64,000 nucleotides of DNA. It comes from an uncultured Muribaculaceae bacterium (GTDB lineage: Bacteria > Bacteroidota > Bacteroidia > Bacteroidales > Muribaculaceae). The stretch is taken from the NCBI GenBank assembly GCA_910586455.1, contig CAJUHX010000006.1:1-64000 (forward strand), in the 5' to 3' direction. Positions 53,829 to 62,064 of this stretch are shown here, one piece after another (the stretch's first letter is position 1; each line of letters opens with the position of its first letter). The notes under the pieces were generated by a model. The model did no database searches, was not told the DNA's origin, and saw only the letters and a program-made list of their open reading frames with translations. The position numbers and the translations under genes were made by a program.

Positions 53829-53880
53829 TTAGAGTTTGTTTAAAAACTAATGTTAACATTGATTTTTTAACAAGCTCTTA
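53829..53880. repeat. Head-to-head pair of the MITE-like terminal repeats
   Basis: A near-perfect palindrome centred on TGTTAACA. The left half matches the left end of the element at 18561 (25 of 27), and the right half is its inverse. It sits between convergent genes, so it should fold into a strong hairpin and end transcription both ways. The right half overlaps the last four codons and stop of the response-regulator gene. Confidence 0.7.
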
Positions 53881-54541
53881 CTACAAGCATATAGCCGAAG
53901 CCTCGGTGGTTGAGGATTTCCACAGCCGTGTCGTGACGCAGAGCGCGGCGCAGTTTGTGTATGTAGCCGTGGAGCGAATTGCGGTTGCTGGGGTCGTCGC
54001 GCTGCCATACGGCTATCATCAGTTCGGTGGCGTCGACGGTCTTGCCGATATTGCATACGAGAATCTCGAGAATTTTAGCCTCAAAATGCGACAACCTGCG
54101 CTCACTGTTGCCAATTGACAGTGTCTGTGTGGCGGGGTTGAACGTGTATCGGCCCAGACTCATGCAGCGATCCGGAGTGTTGTGGCGTAGCAAAGCCTTG
54201 ATGCGCACTATCAGTTCGCGTAGCTCAAAAGGCTTGCGCAGGTAGTCGTTGGCTCCGATTTCAAACCCCTCCTCCACATCGTCGATTGAGCTTTTGGCGG
54301 TGAGAAACAGCAGCGGTACAGCAGGAGCCATACGCCTTATCTGCCGTGCCATGGAAAAGCCGTCGAGGCGCGGCATCATCACATCGGCTATGACAATATC
54401 CGCACCTTCAGAGCGGAATTTCTCAAGACCTTCGATGCCGTCGGCTGCAGTGACGACTTCGAAACCCTGACTTCGCAGTGTGTCGGCTACAATAAGCACA
54501 AGGTCGTGCTCGTCCTCTACTAACAAAATCCTATTTCTCAT
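53867..54541 (-). CDS. OmpR/PhoB-family response regulator
   Basis: A 224-residue regulator: receiver domain with phospho-acceptor Asp53 (IVIADVMMP), the acid pair Glu9/Asp10 and Lys in LRKPFELREL; then a winged-helix DNA-binding domain (about 130-224) ending in GFGYMLVVRAC. It is coupled to the kinase gene by an 11-bp overlap. The divergent region at 56003-56040 has a direct repeat that fits an OmpR-type binding site. Its C-terminal RAC residues are encoded in a repeat element. Confidence 0.95.
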   Translation of the reverse strand: MRNRILLVEDEHDLVLIVADTLRSQGFEVVTAADGIEGLEKFRSEGADIVIADVMMPRLDGFSMARQIRRMAPAVPLLFLTAKSSIDDVEEGFEIGANDYLRKPFELRELIVRIKALLRHNTPDRCMSLGRYTFNPATQTLSIGNSERRLSHFEAKILEILVCNIGKTVDATELMIAVWQRDDPSNRNSLHGYIHKLRRALRHDTAVEILNHRGFGYMLVVRAC

Positions 54542-55961
54542 CGTTGGTGAATCTGACGGTGAATACCGAGCCTTCGCCCTCGCGGCTTCGAACGCCTATG
54601 CTCCAGCCCATTTTGTCGAGAATACTCTTTACATAGTAAAGTCCTATGCCATAGCCGCGGACGTCGTGCCGGTTGCCGTGAGGCACACGATAGAACTTGT
54701 TGAACAGGTAAGGCAAAGCCTTCGGCGGGATACCTATACCGTTGTCTGCTACCGATATACCGCAGGCATCGGCTGATATGGATATGGACACTTTCTCGCC
54801 TGAGTATTTAATGGCATTGTCGATAAGGTTGTTCAGTATATTTGCCAGATGGGTTTTGTCGGCTTCCACCGCTATACCCTCCTGTACGGTCACCATGATA
54901 TCAATGTCTTTGTCGATTCTCATGCGTTGTGCCGCGGCTATGTCGTCGATAAAAGGTTTTAGGAGTACTGTTTCGTTTTTCAGCCTCATGGCCTTTCGCC
55001 GCTCCATGCCAATGGCCAGAATGTTCTCCACCAGCTCGCCGAGTCGTTTGAGCTGTTTGTTGGCTATCACCAGATATTCGGTGCGCTTGGCGGCATTGTT
55101 CTCGGCATCGTAATTCAGCAAGGCATCATTTGCCGAATAGGCAATGGCTATGGGTGTTTTCAGTTCGTGAGTCATGTTGCTTACAAAGTCATCTTTCATT
55201 TCCTCAATTGTGCGCAGTCGCGAAACCGTGCGGAACAAATACACAAAGGCCATGGCAAAAGCAAGCATCAGCAGGAATACAGTGGCTGTCACACCGGCCA
55301 TTTCAGAAAAAATATGTTGCGTAAGAGGCGACATATATGCGCGGTAATGCAAGTCGGTATCCGGATTGAAACAGAGCGTGAATACGTCGTAGCCCGATGG
55401 TGACTTCGGCACATGTGGATTGCAGTGCAGTACTTTGCCGGTTGAATCCACAATTTCCACGGCCAGAAAATCAGGTGTTATATGCCTGTCGGCCAGACGC
55501 TCCATCAGAATACTGTCCATGAGCATAAGGTTGAATTCGACAAACGGATCCATGGCCTGGTGCATCTGCCGGCTCATTTCGTTGACCATCTGGTTTGAGT
55601 AAGAGCGGTCGCGTCGCAGAGCTTTCTTGTTCACTTCGCTGCTGCCGTCGGTTTGTGTCGTTGTGGTCACGAAATTATTATCGGGGTCCACCACTCCCGA
55701 CACCTGGCCACTTTGCTCTGTCCGGGAATCTTCTCCGGATTCCTCTGCCGTCTGTCGGTCCGTGGTAGACGCCCTCCTGTTGGCCCGTTCGGCCCGTTCC
55801 CACATGTCGTCGATATCGGCGTCGGCCATGGCCGTCATAACCTCGCGCTCCACGTTGCTGTGTATCGAACTGTACAGATTTACAAGATAATACACGTTGC
55901 AGCCGAATATAACTGCAATAACTATTATAAAGGCTGTGGATATAGTCTTGAAGTGTTTCAT
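54531..55961 (-). CDS. Sensor histidine kinase
   Basis: A 476-residue inner-membrane kinase. TM1 (about 9-30), a 190-residue periplasmic sensor domain that begins with a Ser/Thr/Glu-rich stretch, TM2 (222-244), then HisKA with His265 in THELKTPIA, the N-box NNLIDNAIKY, DNGIGIP and GYGIGLYYVK. There is no HAMP or PAS domain. The ATG at 55961 is used (the frame also offers GTG at 55967). A -7 box ends right before it, so the mRNA is probably leaderless. Ligand unknown. Confidence 0.95.
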   Translation of the reverse strand: MKHFKTISTAFIIVIAVIFGCNVYYLVNLYSSIHSNVEREVMTAMADADIDDMWERAERANRRASTTDRQTAEESGEDSRTEQSGQVSGVVDPDNNFVTTTTQTDGSSEVNKKALRRDRSYSNQMVNEMSRQMHQAMDPFVEFNLMLMDSILMERLADRHITPDFLAVEIVDSTGKVLHCNPHVPKSPSGYDVFTLCFNPDTDLHYRAYMSPLTQHIFSEMAGVTATVFLLMLAFAMAFVYLFRTVSRLRTIEEMKDDFVSNMTHELKTPIAIAYSANDALLNYDAENNAAKRTEYLVIANKQLKRLGELVENILAIGMERRKAMRLKNETVLLKPFIDDIAAAQRMRIDKDIDIMVTVQEGIAVEADKTHLANILNNLIDNAIKYSGEKVSISISADACGISVADNGIGIPPKALPYLFNKFYRVPHGNRHDVRGYGIGLYYVKSILDKMGWSIGVRSREGEGSVFTVRFTNDEK

Positions 55962-55966
55962 ATCCA

Positions 55967-55974
55967 CAAAATTA
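55967..55974 (-). promoter_or_regulatory. -7 element of the two-component operon
   Basis: TAATTTTG on the minus strand ends 5 bp before the kinase ATG; this predicts a leaderless transcript. The -33 position is weak, as in promoters that need an activator. Confidence 0.6.
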
Positions 55975-56002
55975 CTAATAATTCTTCATCTTCCGTAATC
56001 AT

Positions 56003-56040
56003 TTAAGACTAAATAAGGTTGTCCTTAAGACTAAATAAGG
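56003..56040. promoter_or_regulatory. 22-bp-period direct repeat, probable response-regulator operator
   Basis: TTAAGACTAAATAAGG occurs exactly at 56003-56018 and 56025-56040, two turns of DNA apart. It lies between the divergent kinase and outer-membrane genes and ends 8 bp before the -33 box of the latter. OmpR-type regulators bind such direct repeats. Confidence 0.65.
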
Positions 56041-56048
56041 CCCGAAGT

Positions 56049-56079
56049 TTTGGTGTAGCTGTACTGTGCGATAATTTTG
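56049..56079 (+). promoter_or_regulatory. Promoter of the outer-membrane gene
   Basis: TTTG (56049-56052), 19 bp, TAATTTTG (56072-56079), 18 bp before the ATG. Confidence 0.75.
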
Positions 56080-56097
56080 TAATCAAAAAGTGTTAAT

Positions 56098-58134
56098 ATG
56101 AAAAAAGTAGTTTTGTTATTTGCAGTCGCAGCAGGTATAAGCGCGGCGGGGCAGTCGCAGGAGGCCGATTCGCTGTCGGTCACACGGCTTGGCGAGGTAG
56201 TGGTACAGGGAGAGAAACCGCAGGTACGTGGCGAAGGAGGCATAATGGTAGTTGATTTGCCCGCGATTGTCAGCGACAAGCCGGTTACGAACGTACTTGA
56301 GGCTCTGGGCTATCTGCCCGGTGTGATGAATAATAACGGTATGATATGGCTCACCGGGGCATCGAATGTAACAATAATACTCAACGGCGAACTTACAAAC
56401 ATGCCGCTGCAGAATCTGTACCAGCTGCTTTATACCACACCGGTCGACCGGCTCAAGACTGTAGAGATAATGTATTCGGCACCGGCAAGATACCATGTAG
56501 ACGGCGCTGTAATCAATGTGGTGCTTAAAACTCCCTCGCCGCTCGACGGCCTTCAGGGGCAGGTGAGGGGCGGCTACAACCAGGCGCATTATGCTTCATT
56601 CGGCGGTGCGCTGTCGGCTACCTACGCTGTGACCGACTGGACGTTTGACCTCAACTACGGTCTGTCGCGCACCAGATCGTGGTCGCGCGAGGAAGCATAC
56701 TCGAATCATCTGTATGACGGCAGTCGGACCATGATTGTCGACGACATGCGGCGTATAGGTCGGAATCTGACCAATACAATTTATGCCGCCGCAGGATGGA
56801 AAAGCCTCAGGCTTACTTACAACGGGCAGATTACATCGGCTTCGCGCACCAAAAGTGTGTCGAGCGGCACTCTCGGCAATTATACCAATGATTATGATTA
56901 TGTAACGCCTGTGAATTATCACAATATAGCGCTGCGCTACAAGTCCCCCCGGGGCACGACTGTCGGTGGTGATTACACCATATATTCCGAGCAGCGTACA
57001 CAAAATCTTGCTAAGGAAGGCGCTTTGATACTTCAGTCGCGAAACCGCCAGAAAATAGGCCGTGGCCATCTTTATATCGACCAGCAGCATCAGGCAGGTA
57101 AATGGCAGCTGAGTTATGGAGCCGAGTACCAACATTCGGTCGACCGTAGTGCGCATAATTACATCACAGGCGATCGGCCGGATTTCGACAATAAACTTCG
57201 GGAGGATGTTGCGAGTGTGTATGCAGGTGTGGAGCGCTCGTTCGACATGGGTCTGTCGTTCAACTTTTCGGCCAAGGGCGAGTATTTCCACAACAGCTAC
57301 CAGCACAACTGGAATTTCATGCCACAGCTTGGCGCTACCTACTACAGAACCCCCAAGAGTATTTTTCAGCTGAACCTGAGCACACTGCGCAAATATCCGT
57401 CGTACTGGGAACTGCATGGTGGCACAGGCTATATCAACGATTATTCGGTGGTTCAGGGCAATCCGTTGCTTCAGTCCTATATCGATTATTCGGCGCAGCT
57501 CAGTTATATTTTCAGCCAGAAATATGTGGCCACTCTGTACCTGCAGTATGGCGACCGAGCCTTCGTGCAGCTGCCTTATCAGTCGCCCAACGCACTGCGG
57601 CTGGTGTACCAGACAATAAACATGAACTATAAGCGTACTATGGGCCTGAACCTTTACGCACCGTTCGATGTCGGAAATATCTGGAATGCCACAGTAACGG
57701 CCAATGTGTTCAGTCAGCGCGAGAAAGCCGACCATTTCCATGACATAAGTTTCGACAACCGCAAACTGGTTTTTTATGGCTCGCTCAGTAATTCTGTTGC
57801 TTTCAGCCGCAACAGTCCGCTGTCGGTGAGCGTGGATTTCAGTTATATTTCGCCTTCGTTGCAGGGTATTGCCGGTCTGTCGGGTATATGGAAAATGGAT
57901 GCCGGCATTAAATGGCGCTTCGGCAGCAGCAGGTGCTGCGAACTGGATCTCAAGGCAGACGATATTTTCAACAGCTGGTCGCCTACGATGACAATCAGCC
58001 ATGCCGGGCAGGACTATAGAATGAAAGTGTACGACATGACCCGCAATCTCAAACTAACATTTATCTGGCGCTTCAACGGCTTCAAACCCCGCGACACAAC
58101 TGTCGATACCTCGCGCTTCGGCACCGGCAAATAG
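56098..58134 (+). CDS. TonB-receptor-like outer-membrane beta-barrel protein
   Basis: A 678-residue outer-membrane protein: signal peptide (VVLLFAVAAGISAAGQ), a plug-like domain (LGEVVVQGEKP, then NVLEALGYLPGVMNN and VEIMYSAPARY) and a barrel of about 22 strands ending with an aromatic-type strand (LTFIWRF). It lacks the N-terminal carboxypeptidase-regulatory domain of SusC and any SusD partner. It is like the outer-membrane beta-barrel family often paired with two-component systems in Bacteroidales. The adjoining system probably controls it. Ligand unknown. Confidence 0.88.
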   Translation: MKKVVLLFAVAAGISAAGQSQEADSLSVTRLGEVVVQGEKPQVRGEGGIMVVDLPAIVSDKPVTNVLEALGYLPGVMNNNGMIWLTGASNVTIILNGELTNMPLQNLYQLLYTTPVDRLKTVEIMYSAPARYHVDGAVINVVLKTPSPLDGLQGQVRGGYNQAHYASFGGALSATYAVTDWTFDLNYGLSRTRSWSREEAYSNHLYDGSRTMIVDDMRRIGRNLTNTIYAAAGWKSLRLTYNGQITSASRTKSVSSGTLGNYTNDYDYVTPVNYHNIALRYKSPRGTTVGGDYTIYSEQRTQNLAKEGALILQSRNRQKIGRGHLYIDQQHQAGKWQLSYGAEYQHSVDRSAHNYITGDRPDFDNKLREDVASVYAGVERSFDMGLSFNFSAKGEYFHNSYQHNWNFMPQLGATYYRTPKSIFQLNLSTLRKYPSYWELHGGTGYINDYSVVQGNPLLQSYIDYSAQLSYIFSQKYVATLYLQYGDRAFVQLPYQSPNALRLVYQTINMNYKRTMGLNLYAPFDVGNIWNATVTANVFSQREKADHFHDISFDNRKLVFYGSLSNSVAFSRNSPLSVSVDFSYISPSLQGIAGLSGIWKMDAGIKWRFGSSRCCELDLKADDIFNSWSPTMTISHAGQDYRMKVYDMTRNLKLTFIWRFNGFKPRDTTVDTSRFGTGK

Positions 58135-58153
58135 AAGTGGCGGCATCCTTGTC

Positions 58154-58211
58154 GTCATACTTTGATTTCCAACGGCTCAACGTAGAGCTGGGCGTTCTGG
58201 AAGCGGGTTAC
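58154..58211. repeat. 58-bp direct repeat, left copy (nfeD 3' end)
   Basis: Identical to 59700-59757. The right copy is the last 18 codons plus stop of nfeD on the minus strand, so this one is a duplicate of the gene end. The two copies bracket 1488 bp that include a DUF3800 gene. They are direct repeats, as att sites left by site-specific integration would be. Confidence 0.85.
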
Positions 58212-58345
58212 AACAGCCTGGCCGGTTACGAGGGAAGATATGTTCGCCGGAGCATAATCAGAAATATTCAACCGAGAATTCCTTGCCAAACTTGGCATCA
58301 GACCCAAAGAACCGAGAAAAGGACTGTCTTCAGGTCGCTAAAACA
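58212..58345. pseudogene. Possible decayed coding fragment in island
   Basis: A GC-moderate stretch next to the left repeat. On the plus strand a short frame reads EIFNREFLAKLGIRPKEPRK without a start codon; on the minus strand a 45-codon frame runs in phase into the duplicated nfeD tail. Neither is recognisable, so I treat this as eroded sequence. Confidence 0.3.
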
Positions 58346-58347
58346 AT

Positions 58348-58383
58348 CGCCACCGGGTGAAGTTTTAACTTCACCCGGTGGCG
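58348..58383 (+). terminator. Strong hairpin terminator
   Basis: A 17-bp perfect stem (58348-58364 with 58367-58383), the best hairpin of the window, followed by an AT-rich tract. It probably stops transcription from the outer-membrane gene. Confidence 0.8.
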
Positions 58384-58601
58384 TATATATTATTCAATCT
58401 ATTCGCATTGAATTTATAAATGAAACCGGTATATCTTCCTCCTTATAGTAAATACCCCTAAGAATATGACCGTTTTTTAATAAGGATTTTGCCTCAAATC
58501 AATTACCTTTTTCTTTTTGATAGATATCCGATAGCAGAGTTAGCGAAAATATTTGAGATAGAGAGATTATATCGTGGATTTTTAGTAACTTCGCATTAGA
58601 T

Positions 58602-59375
58602 ATGGCAATGGAAAAGACAACGAAGTCGAAATACTATCTCTTCATTGACGAGTGTGGCGACCATAACCTCGCAAATTACGATCCCGGATTCCCGGTATTT
58701 ACTTTGTGCGGTATTCTTGTGTTCCGTCAGAACCTCAATGAATTGAATAAGGCTTTTGAGGAATTGAAGATGACGATATTCGGCACAAAAGATGTCGTTA
58801 TCCATTCTGTTGATATCCGTAAATGGCGTGGTCCTTTTTCGGTTCTTGCTGATGAGGTATTAAGAGTCAAATTCTTTGAAGGAATCGAGAAAATACTGAG
58901 CCGAAATAATGCGTATGTCATTGTAAGTTGTACGATTCTTAAAGAGCAGCTTAGCAAATTCTGTGTCCGCGGTGAGGAAGATGACGTTTATGGTTTATCC
59001 CTGTCGTATCTGATTGAGAGAAGCATCTTCTGCGTTGATAATGAAAGTAAAGAGGACATCCTGCCAGAGATTTCCATCGTCGTGGAGCGACGAGGCAAAA
59101 AAGAAGATAGCAAACTTCTCAACTATTATAACGGTCTGCGCAATCGTGGCACAAAATGGGTGGCGCCAGACAGATTAAGAGCAAGAATCAGAGATTTCGG
59201 CTTCAATAACAAGAAGGACAACATCATCGGATTGCAGATAGCGGACTTAATAGCATACCCTGTTACCATTCACCTGCTTCACCCCGAAAGAAATAATCCA
59301 TCATACGAAGTGGTAAGGCACAATATTTTTCAAGACAATGGAGTGCTGTTGGGGCAGAAAGTAATACCACATTAA
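58602..59375 (+). CDS. DUF3800 family protein
   Basis: A 257-residue protein with the DUF3800 signature: YYLFIDECGDHN at 11-22 with acidic Asp16, Glu17 and Asp20, and GLQIADLIAYP at 210-220 with Asp215. The fold is thought to be RNase H-like, and the acidic residues suggest metal-dependent nuclease activity; DUF3800 genes are frequent in mobile and defence islands (established for the family in general, function not shown here). AT-rich relative to both neighbours. TAACTTCG at 58586 may be a -7 box giving a near-leaderless mRNA. ATG at 58602 is chosen; ATG at 58608 is possible. Confidence 0.85.
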   Translation: MAMEKTTKSKYYLFIDECGDHNLANYDPGFPVFTLCGILVFRQNLNELNKAFEELKMTIFGTKDVVIHSVDIRKWRGPFSVLADEVLRVKFFEGIEKILSRNNAYVIVSCTILKEQLSKFCVRGEEDDVYGLSLSYLIERSIFCVDNESKEDILPEISIVVERRGKKEDSKLLNYYNGLRNRGTKWVAPDRLRARIRDFGFNNKKDNIIGLQIADLIAYPVTIHLLHPERNNPSYEVVRHNIFQDNGVLLGQKVIPH

Positions 59376-59484
59376 ATAAAAAAGAGCGGCCTTGCGACTG
59401 CTCTTTCCGACCGGGCAAAACCGATCCCTAAAATCGTTGCTTACGCACTCGAAGTATTTCTGTCAAGGGGAAACTACCCTTTGT
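59374..59484 (-). ncRNA. Predicted structured small RNA, about 110 nt, convergent with DUF3800
   Basis: On the minus strand a perfect promoter (59490-59521) is followed by no ORF but by a stretch with three hairpins: AAGGG..CCCTT near the 5' end (59465-59482), GATCGG..CCGGTC (59409-59426), and a 7-bp AAAGAGC/GCTCTTT stem (59381-59406) followed by TTTTTT, a typical terminator. The RNA would be about 110 nt and end at the 3' end of the DUF3800 gene. I recognise no known RNA family. Confidence 0.6.
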
Positions 59485-59489
59485 GGATA

Positions 59490-59521
59490 CAAAGATAGTA
59501 AACATTTTTGGATTCCACAAA
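59490..59521 (-). promoter_or_regulatory. Promoter of predicted small RNA
   Basis: On the minus strand TTTG (59521-59518), 20 bp, TATCTTTG (59497-59490): a full consensus match with no ORF downstream. Confidence 0.7.
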
Positions 59522-59699
59522 ATTTTAACACGCCATTCTGCCGAAAAGTTTTTATTCACTGCAATTTACCTCACCCGGCAACACATTGAGTTGTAGTTCA
59601 ACCCTATGTGAGGCTGATTGAATGCGGCACAAAGAAACATGAACATGTATCGGATTTCGAGCATTGTGCTATGTAAGGATGTGGCGGACTTTTATGTCA

Positions 59700-59757
59700 G
59701 TCATACTTTGATTTCCAACGGCTCAACGTAGAGCTGGGCGTTCTGGAAGCGGGTTAC
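59700..59757. repeat. 58-bp direct repeat, right copy (inside nfeD 3' end)
   Basis: Exact copy of 58154-58211. It covers the codons for the C-terminal NAQLYVEPLEIKV and the stop codon of the nfeD-type gene, which remains intact. Confidence 0.85.
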
Positions 59758-61035
59758 CTGCACCGACTCGCCCTCGTCGATGTAGCCGTTGGATGCCACG
59801 GCATCATAAATCCGTCCATTGACTACAATCTTGCCGGCTGGACGCATCATGGTGGCGGTGACGGCCATGCTTCCCACAAGTTCGGCAAGGGTCATGTCCA
59901 CGCCTACAAAGCCGTCGGATACCTTCAGTTCTTTCATCAGTTCGCTGCTGCGGCGTACCCAGCGGGGGCCGTGGCTTGAGGTGAGGTACCATACAAGTCC
60001 GACGGCCATAAGCAGTCCGGCAACAACTACCATACACGATGTCAGAATCTGCGACGTAGTCACTCCGGCAATGCTGTCGGTATCGAGGAGGGCGGCGCAC
60101 AGGGCTATGAAAACAGCCGCGATACCGCTGACACCGCATACCCCGAAACCCGGAATAACAAATATCTCGAGGGCTATCAGCACCACGCCGGCTATGAACA
60201 GAATCACAATCCAGCCCGGCAGTGTGCCCAGTATCAGCATCGGCAGGAAATATAGCACGGCTGCCACGAATGATACCGCTCCGGCAAAACCGAGTCCGGC
60301 TGTGTGCATCTCCATGTATATGCCGCCGAGTATCAGCATTACCAACAGTGCGCGTACGGCGGCATTGCTCAGAAATCCTATCAGTGTGTCGGTTACGGTG
60401 GGTTCGAATGTGCGTATCTCCGCACCTTGGAAGCCCAGGGCGTCGATGGCCGCACTGAGCGATGGCTCGACCCCTTCGGCATAGCCGGCTTCCACGGCCT
60501 CTTCGGCGGTGAAAGTTACCACACTGTCGGGGCCTACCATTCGCACGGCAATCTCGGGGTCGCGTCGCCAGCTGCCGTCGGGGTTCTTGCCGTGCAGTTC
60601 GGCGGTAGCACGCAGAATCGAGCGGTTATAGCTCTGATATTTGTCGGGCAGCGGTTCGCCGTCGGCTCCGACCACAGTCACGGCGCCCATGCTTGAGCCT
60701 GGGGCCATATACACGGTGTCGCAGGCCAGGGCAATCATGGCACCGGCCGAGGCCGCGTTATGGTCCACGTAGGCCATTGTGGGCATAGGCATGGCCACAA
60801 TGGCCTTGCGTATGCGGTCGGCATCGTCGAGGGCGCCGCCGAAGGTGTTCAGACGCACCACCAGCAGGTCGGCACTTATTTCGCGGGCTTCATCGCAGGC
60901 CCGCGAGGTGTGTTGCCACGCCGAGGCGTCGATTTCCGATTCAATGGGCAGTATATAAACCAATTTGCGACCGTAGGCCGCAGTACTGAGGCCGAGGCAT
61001 AGGACGGCCAGCAGAAGTGTGATGATTCTATTCAT
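59701..61035 (-). CDS. NfeD-type membrane serine protease (ClpP-like plus NfeD domain)
   Basis: A 444-residue protein: signal peptide, periplasmic ClpP-like protease domain (about 25-215) with the probable Ser96 nucleophile in NAASAGAMIALACD and Lys132 as base, four to five membrane helices (about 225-360), and a C-terminal OB-fold NfeD domain. Archaeal homologue PH1510 cleaves hydrophobic stomatin sequences with a Ser-Lys dyad; no stomatin gene is visible here. Its 5' end overlaps the flippase-like gene by 8 bp. Its 3' end has been duplicated at 58154. Confidence 0.92.
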   Translation of the reverse strand: MNRIITLLLAVLCLGLSTAAYGRKLVYILPIESEIDASAWQHTSRACDEAREISADLLVVRLNTFGGALDDADRIRKAIVAMPMPTMAYVDHNAASAGAMIALACDTVYMAPGSSMGAVTVVGADGEPLPDKYQSYNRSILRATAELHGKNPDGSWRRDPEIAVRMVGPDSVVTFTAEEAVEAGYAEGVEPSLSAAIDALGFQGAEIRTFEPTVTDTLIGFLSNAAVRALLVMLILGGIYMEMHTAGLGFAGAVSFVAAVLYFLPMLILGTLPGWIVILFIAGVVLIALEIFVIPGFGVCGVSGIAAVFIALCAALLDTDSIAGVTTSQILTSCMVVVAGLLMAVGLVWYLTSSHGPRWVRRSSELMKELKVSDGFVGVDMTLAELVGSMAVTATMMRPAGKIVVNGRIYDAVASNGYIDEGESVQVTRFQNAQLYVEPLEIKV

Positions 61036-62062
61036 GGTTTTTCTTTTTCTTTTTTCCGAAATACGAAGGCAGCAGTATCACTCCGGCCACCAGATACACG
61101 TAGTAGCTGAGCAGACGCCAGAACATGGCCAGTACCAGCGCTGCGCCGGCGGAGCCTATAAGGTCGCCGTAGTAGGTGGTGAAAAGCCACTCGCTTACAC
61201 CGCTGCCGCCAGGAGTGGGGCTAATCATAAGCAGTACCCACACCACAAACTGACGCCCGAATACGAGCAGCCCCGATGCGGCAGGCACGAAGCCCCAGAA
61301 CAGGGCGTTCACCACCAGATAGCGCGAGAACCACGACACCACGGTAGCTCCGAACACATTAAGCCACCAGCGAGCCGAACAAGAGCGTACCCATGCCGAG
61401 GTTTCCACTATGTTGTGGCCTGTTTGTGCCACGGAGTTGCTCCAGCGTCGCAACGGACGCAGGTCGAATATTCTGTTGAGGAGCCGTTCGACCTTGTGCG
61501 GCCATAGCAGTATGCCGCAGAACAGTAGCACGGTATATGCCACGATACCGCTGTATACCAGCCAGAAGGCTATCTGCACCGAGTCGAGAAACAGGTCGTT
61601 GCCGCCGCTGCCGAACAGTGCCTCCGACGGCAACAGCACAAACAGCAGTGGGCAGAAGACCACAAAGAACAGCTCGTCGAGCAGAAGGGTGGTGAGAGTG
61701 AGTGTAGTGGCCCGCCCCACGCTCACGCCCTCGCGGTTGAGGTAAAACACCGCCAGAGCGCTGCCACCAACCGCCGAAGGCGTTATGGCAGAGGTAAAGG
61801 CGCACATGATGTCGACTCGGAAAGTCCTGCGCCACGACAGCTGCCCGTCGGTGATAGTGCGGAAACGCCACGATAGACCGAAGTCGCGACCGGCCATGAA
61901 CACCACGGCTGCTGCCAGAGCCGCTATGGCACGCCGGTCGAAAGTCAGGCTCTGCCATACCCGGGCATTGAAGTCGTCGTGAAAGAGCCATGCCACCACG
62001 GCCAGGCCTATAAGGACCGGCAGAATAATCCGCAGTGTCAGATTACCCTTCGGTGTGGCCAT
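61028..62062 (-). CDS. Flippase-like/LPG-synthase transmembrane-region protein (YbhN/UPF0104)
   Basis: A 344-residue membrane protein with about eight helices. Conserved family motifs are AFTSAITPSAVGGSALAVFY and MISPTPGGSGVSEW. The family (the membrane part of MprF and AglD-like proteins) is thought to move lipids or lipid-linked sugars. It follows the ThiE-like gene by 2 bp and overlaps nfeD, so the three are one transcript. Confidence 0.88.
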   Translation of the reverse strand: MATPKGNLTLRIILPVLIGLAVVAWLFHDDFNARVWQSLTFDRRAIAALAAAVVFMAGRDFGLSWRFRTITDGQLSWRRTFRVDIMCAFTSAITPSAVGGSALAVFYLNREGVSVGRATTLTLTTLLLDELFFVVFCPLLFVLLPSEALFGSGGNDLFLDSVQIAFWLVYSGIVAYTVLLFCGILLWPHKVERLLNRIFDLRPLRRWSNSVAQTGHNIVETSAWVRSCSARWWLNVFGATVVSWFSRYLVVNALFWGFVPAASGLLVFGRQFVVWVLLMISPTPGGSGVSEWLFTTYYGDLIGSAGAALVLAMFWRLLSYYVYLVAGVILLPSYFGKKKKKNHE

Positions 62063-62064
62063 AG

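Noticed and set aside
53867..58134. Two-component system plus outer-membrane protein as a SusC/SusD polysaccharide locus
   Set aside because: There is no SusD, no glycoside hydrolase, and the barrel protein lacks the SusC N-terminal domain.
58137..58448. 103-codon plus-strand ORF after the outer-membrane gene
   Set aside because: It reads through the nfeD-end duplication on the wrong strand and through a perfect terminator hairpin; composition is not protein-like.
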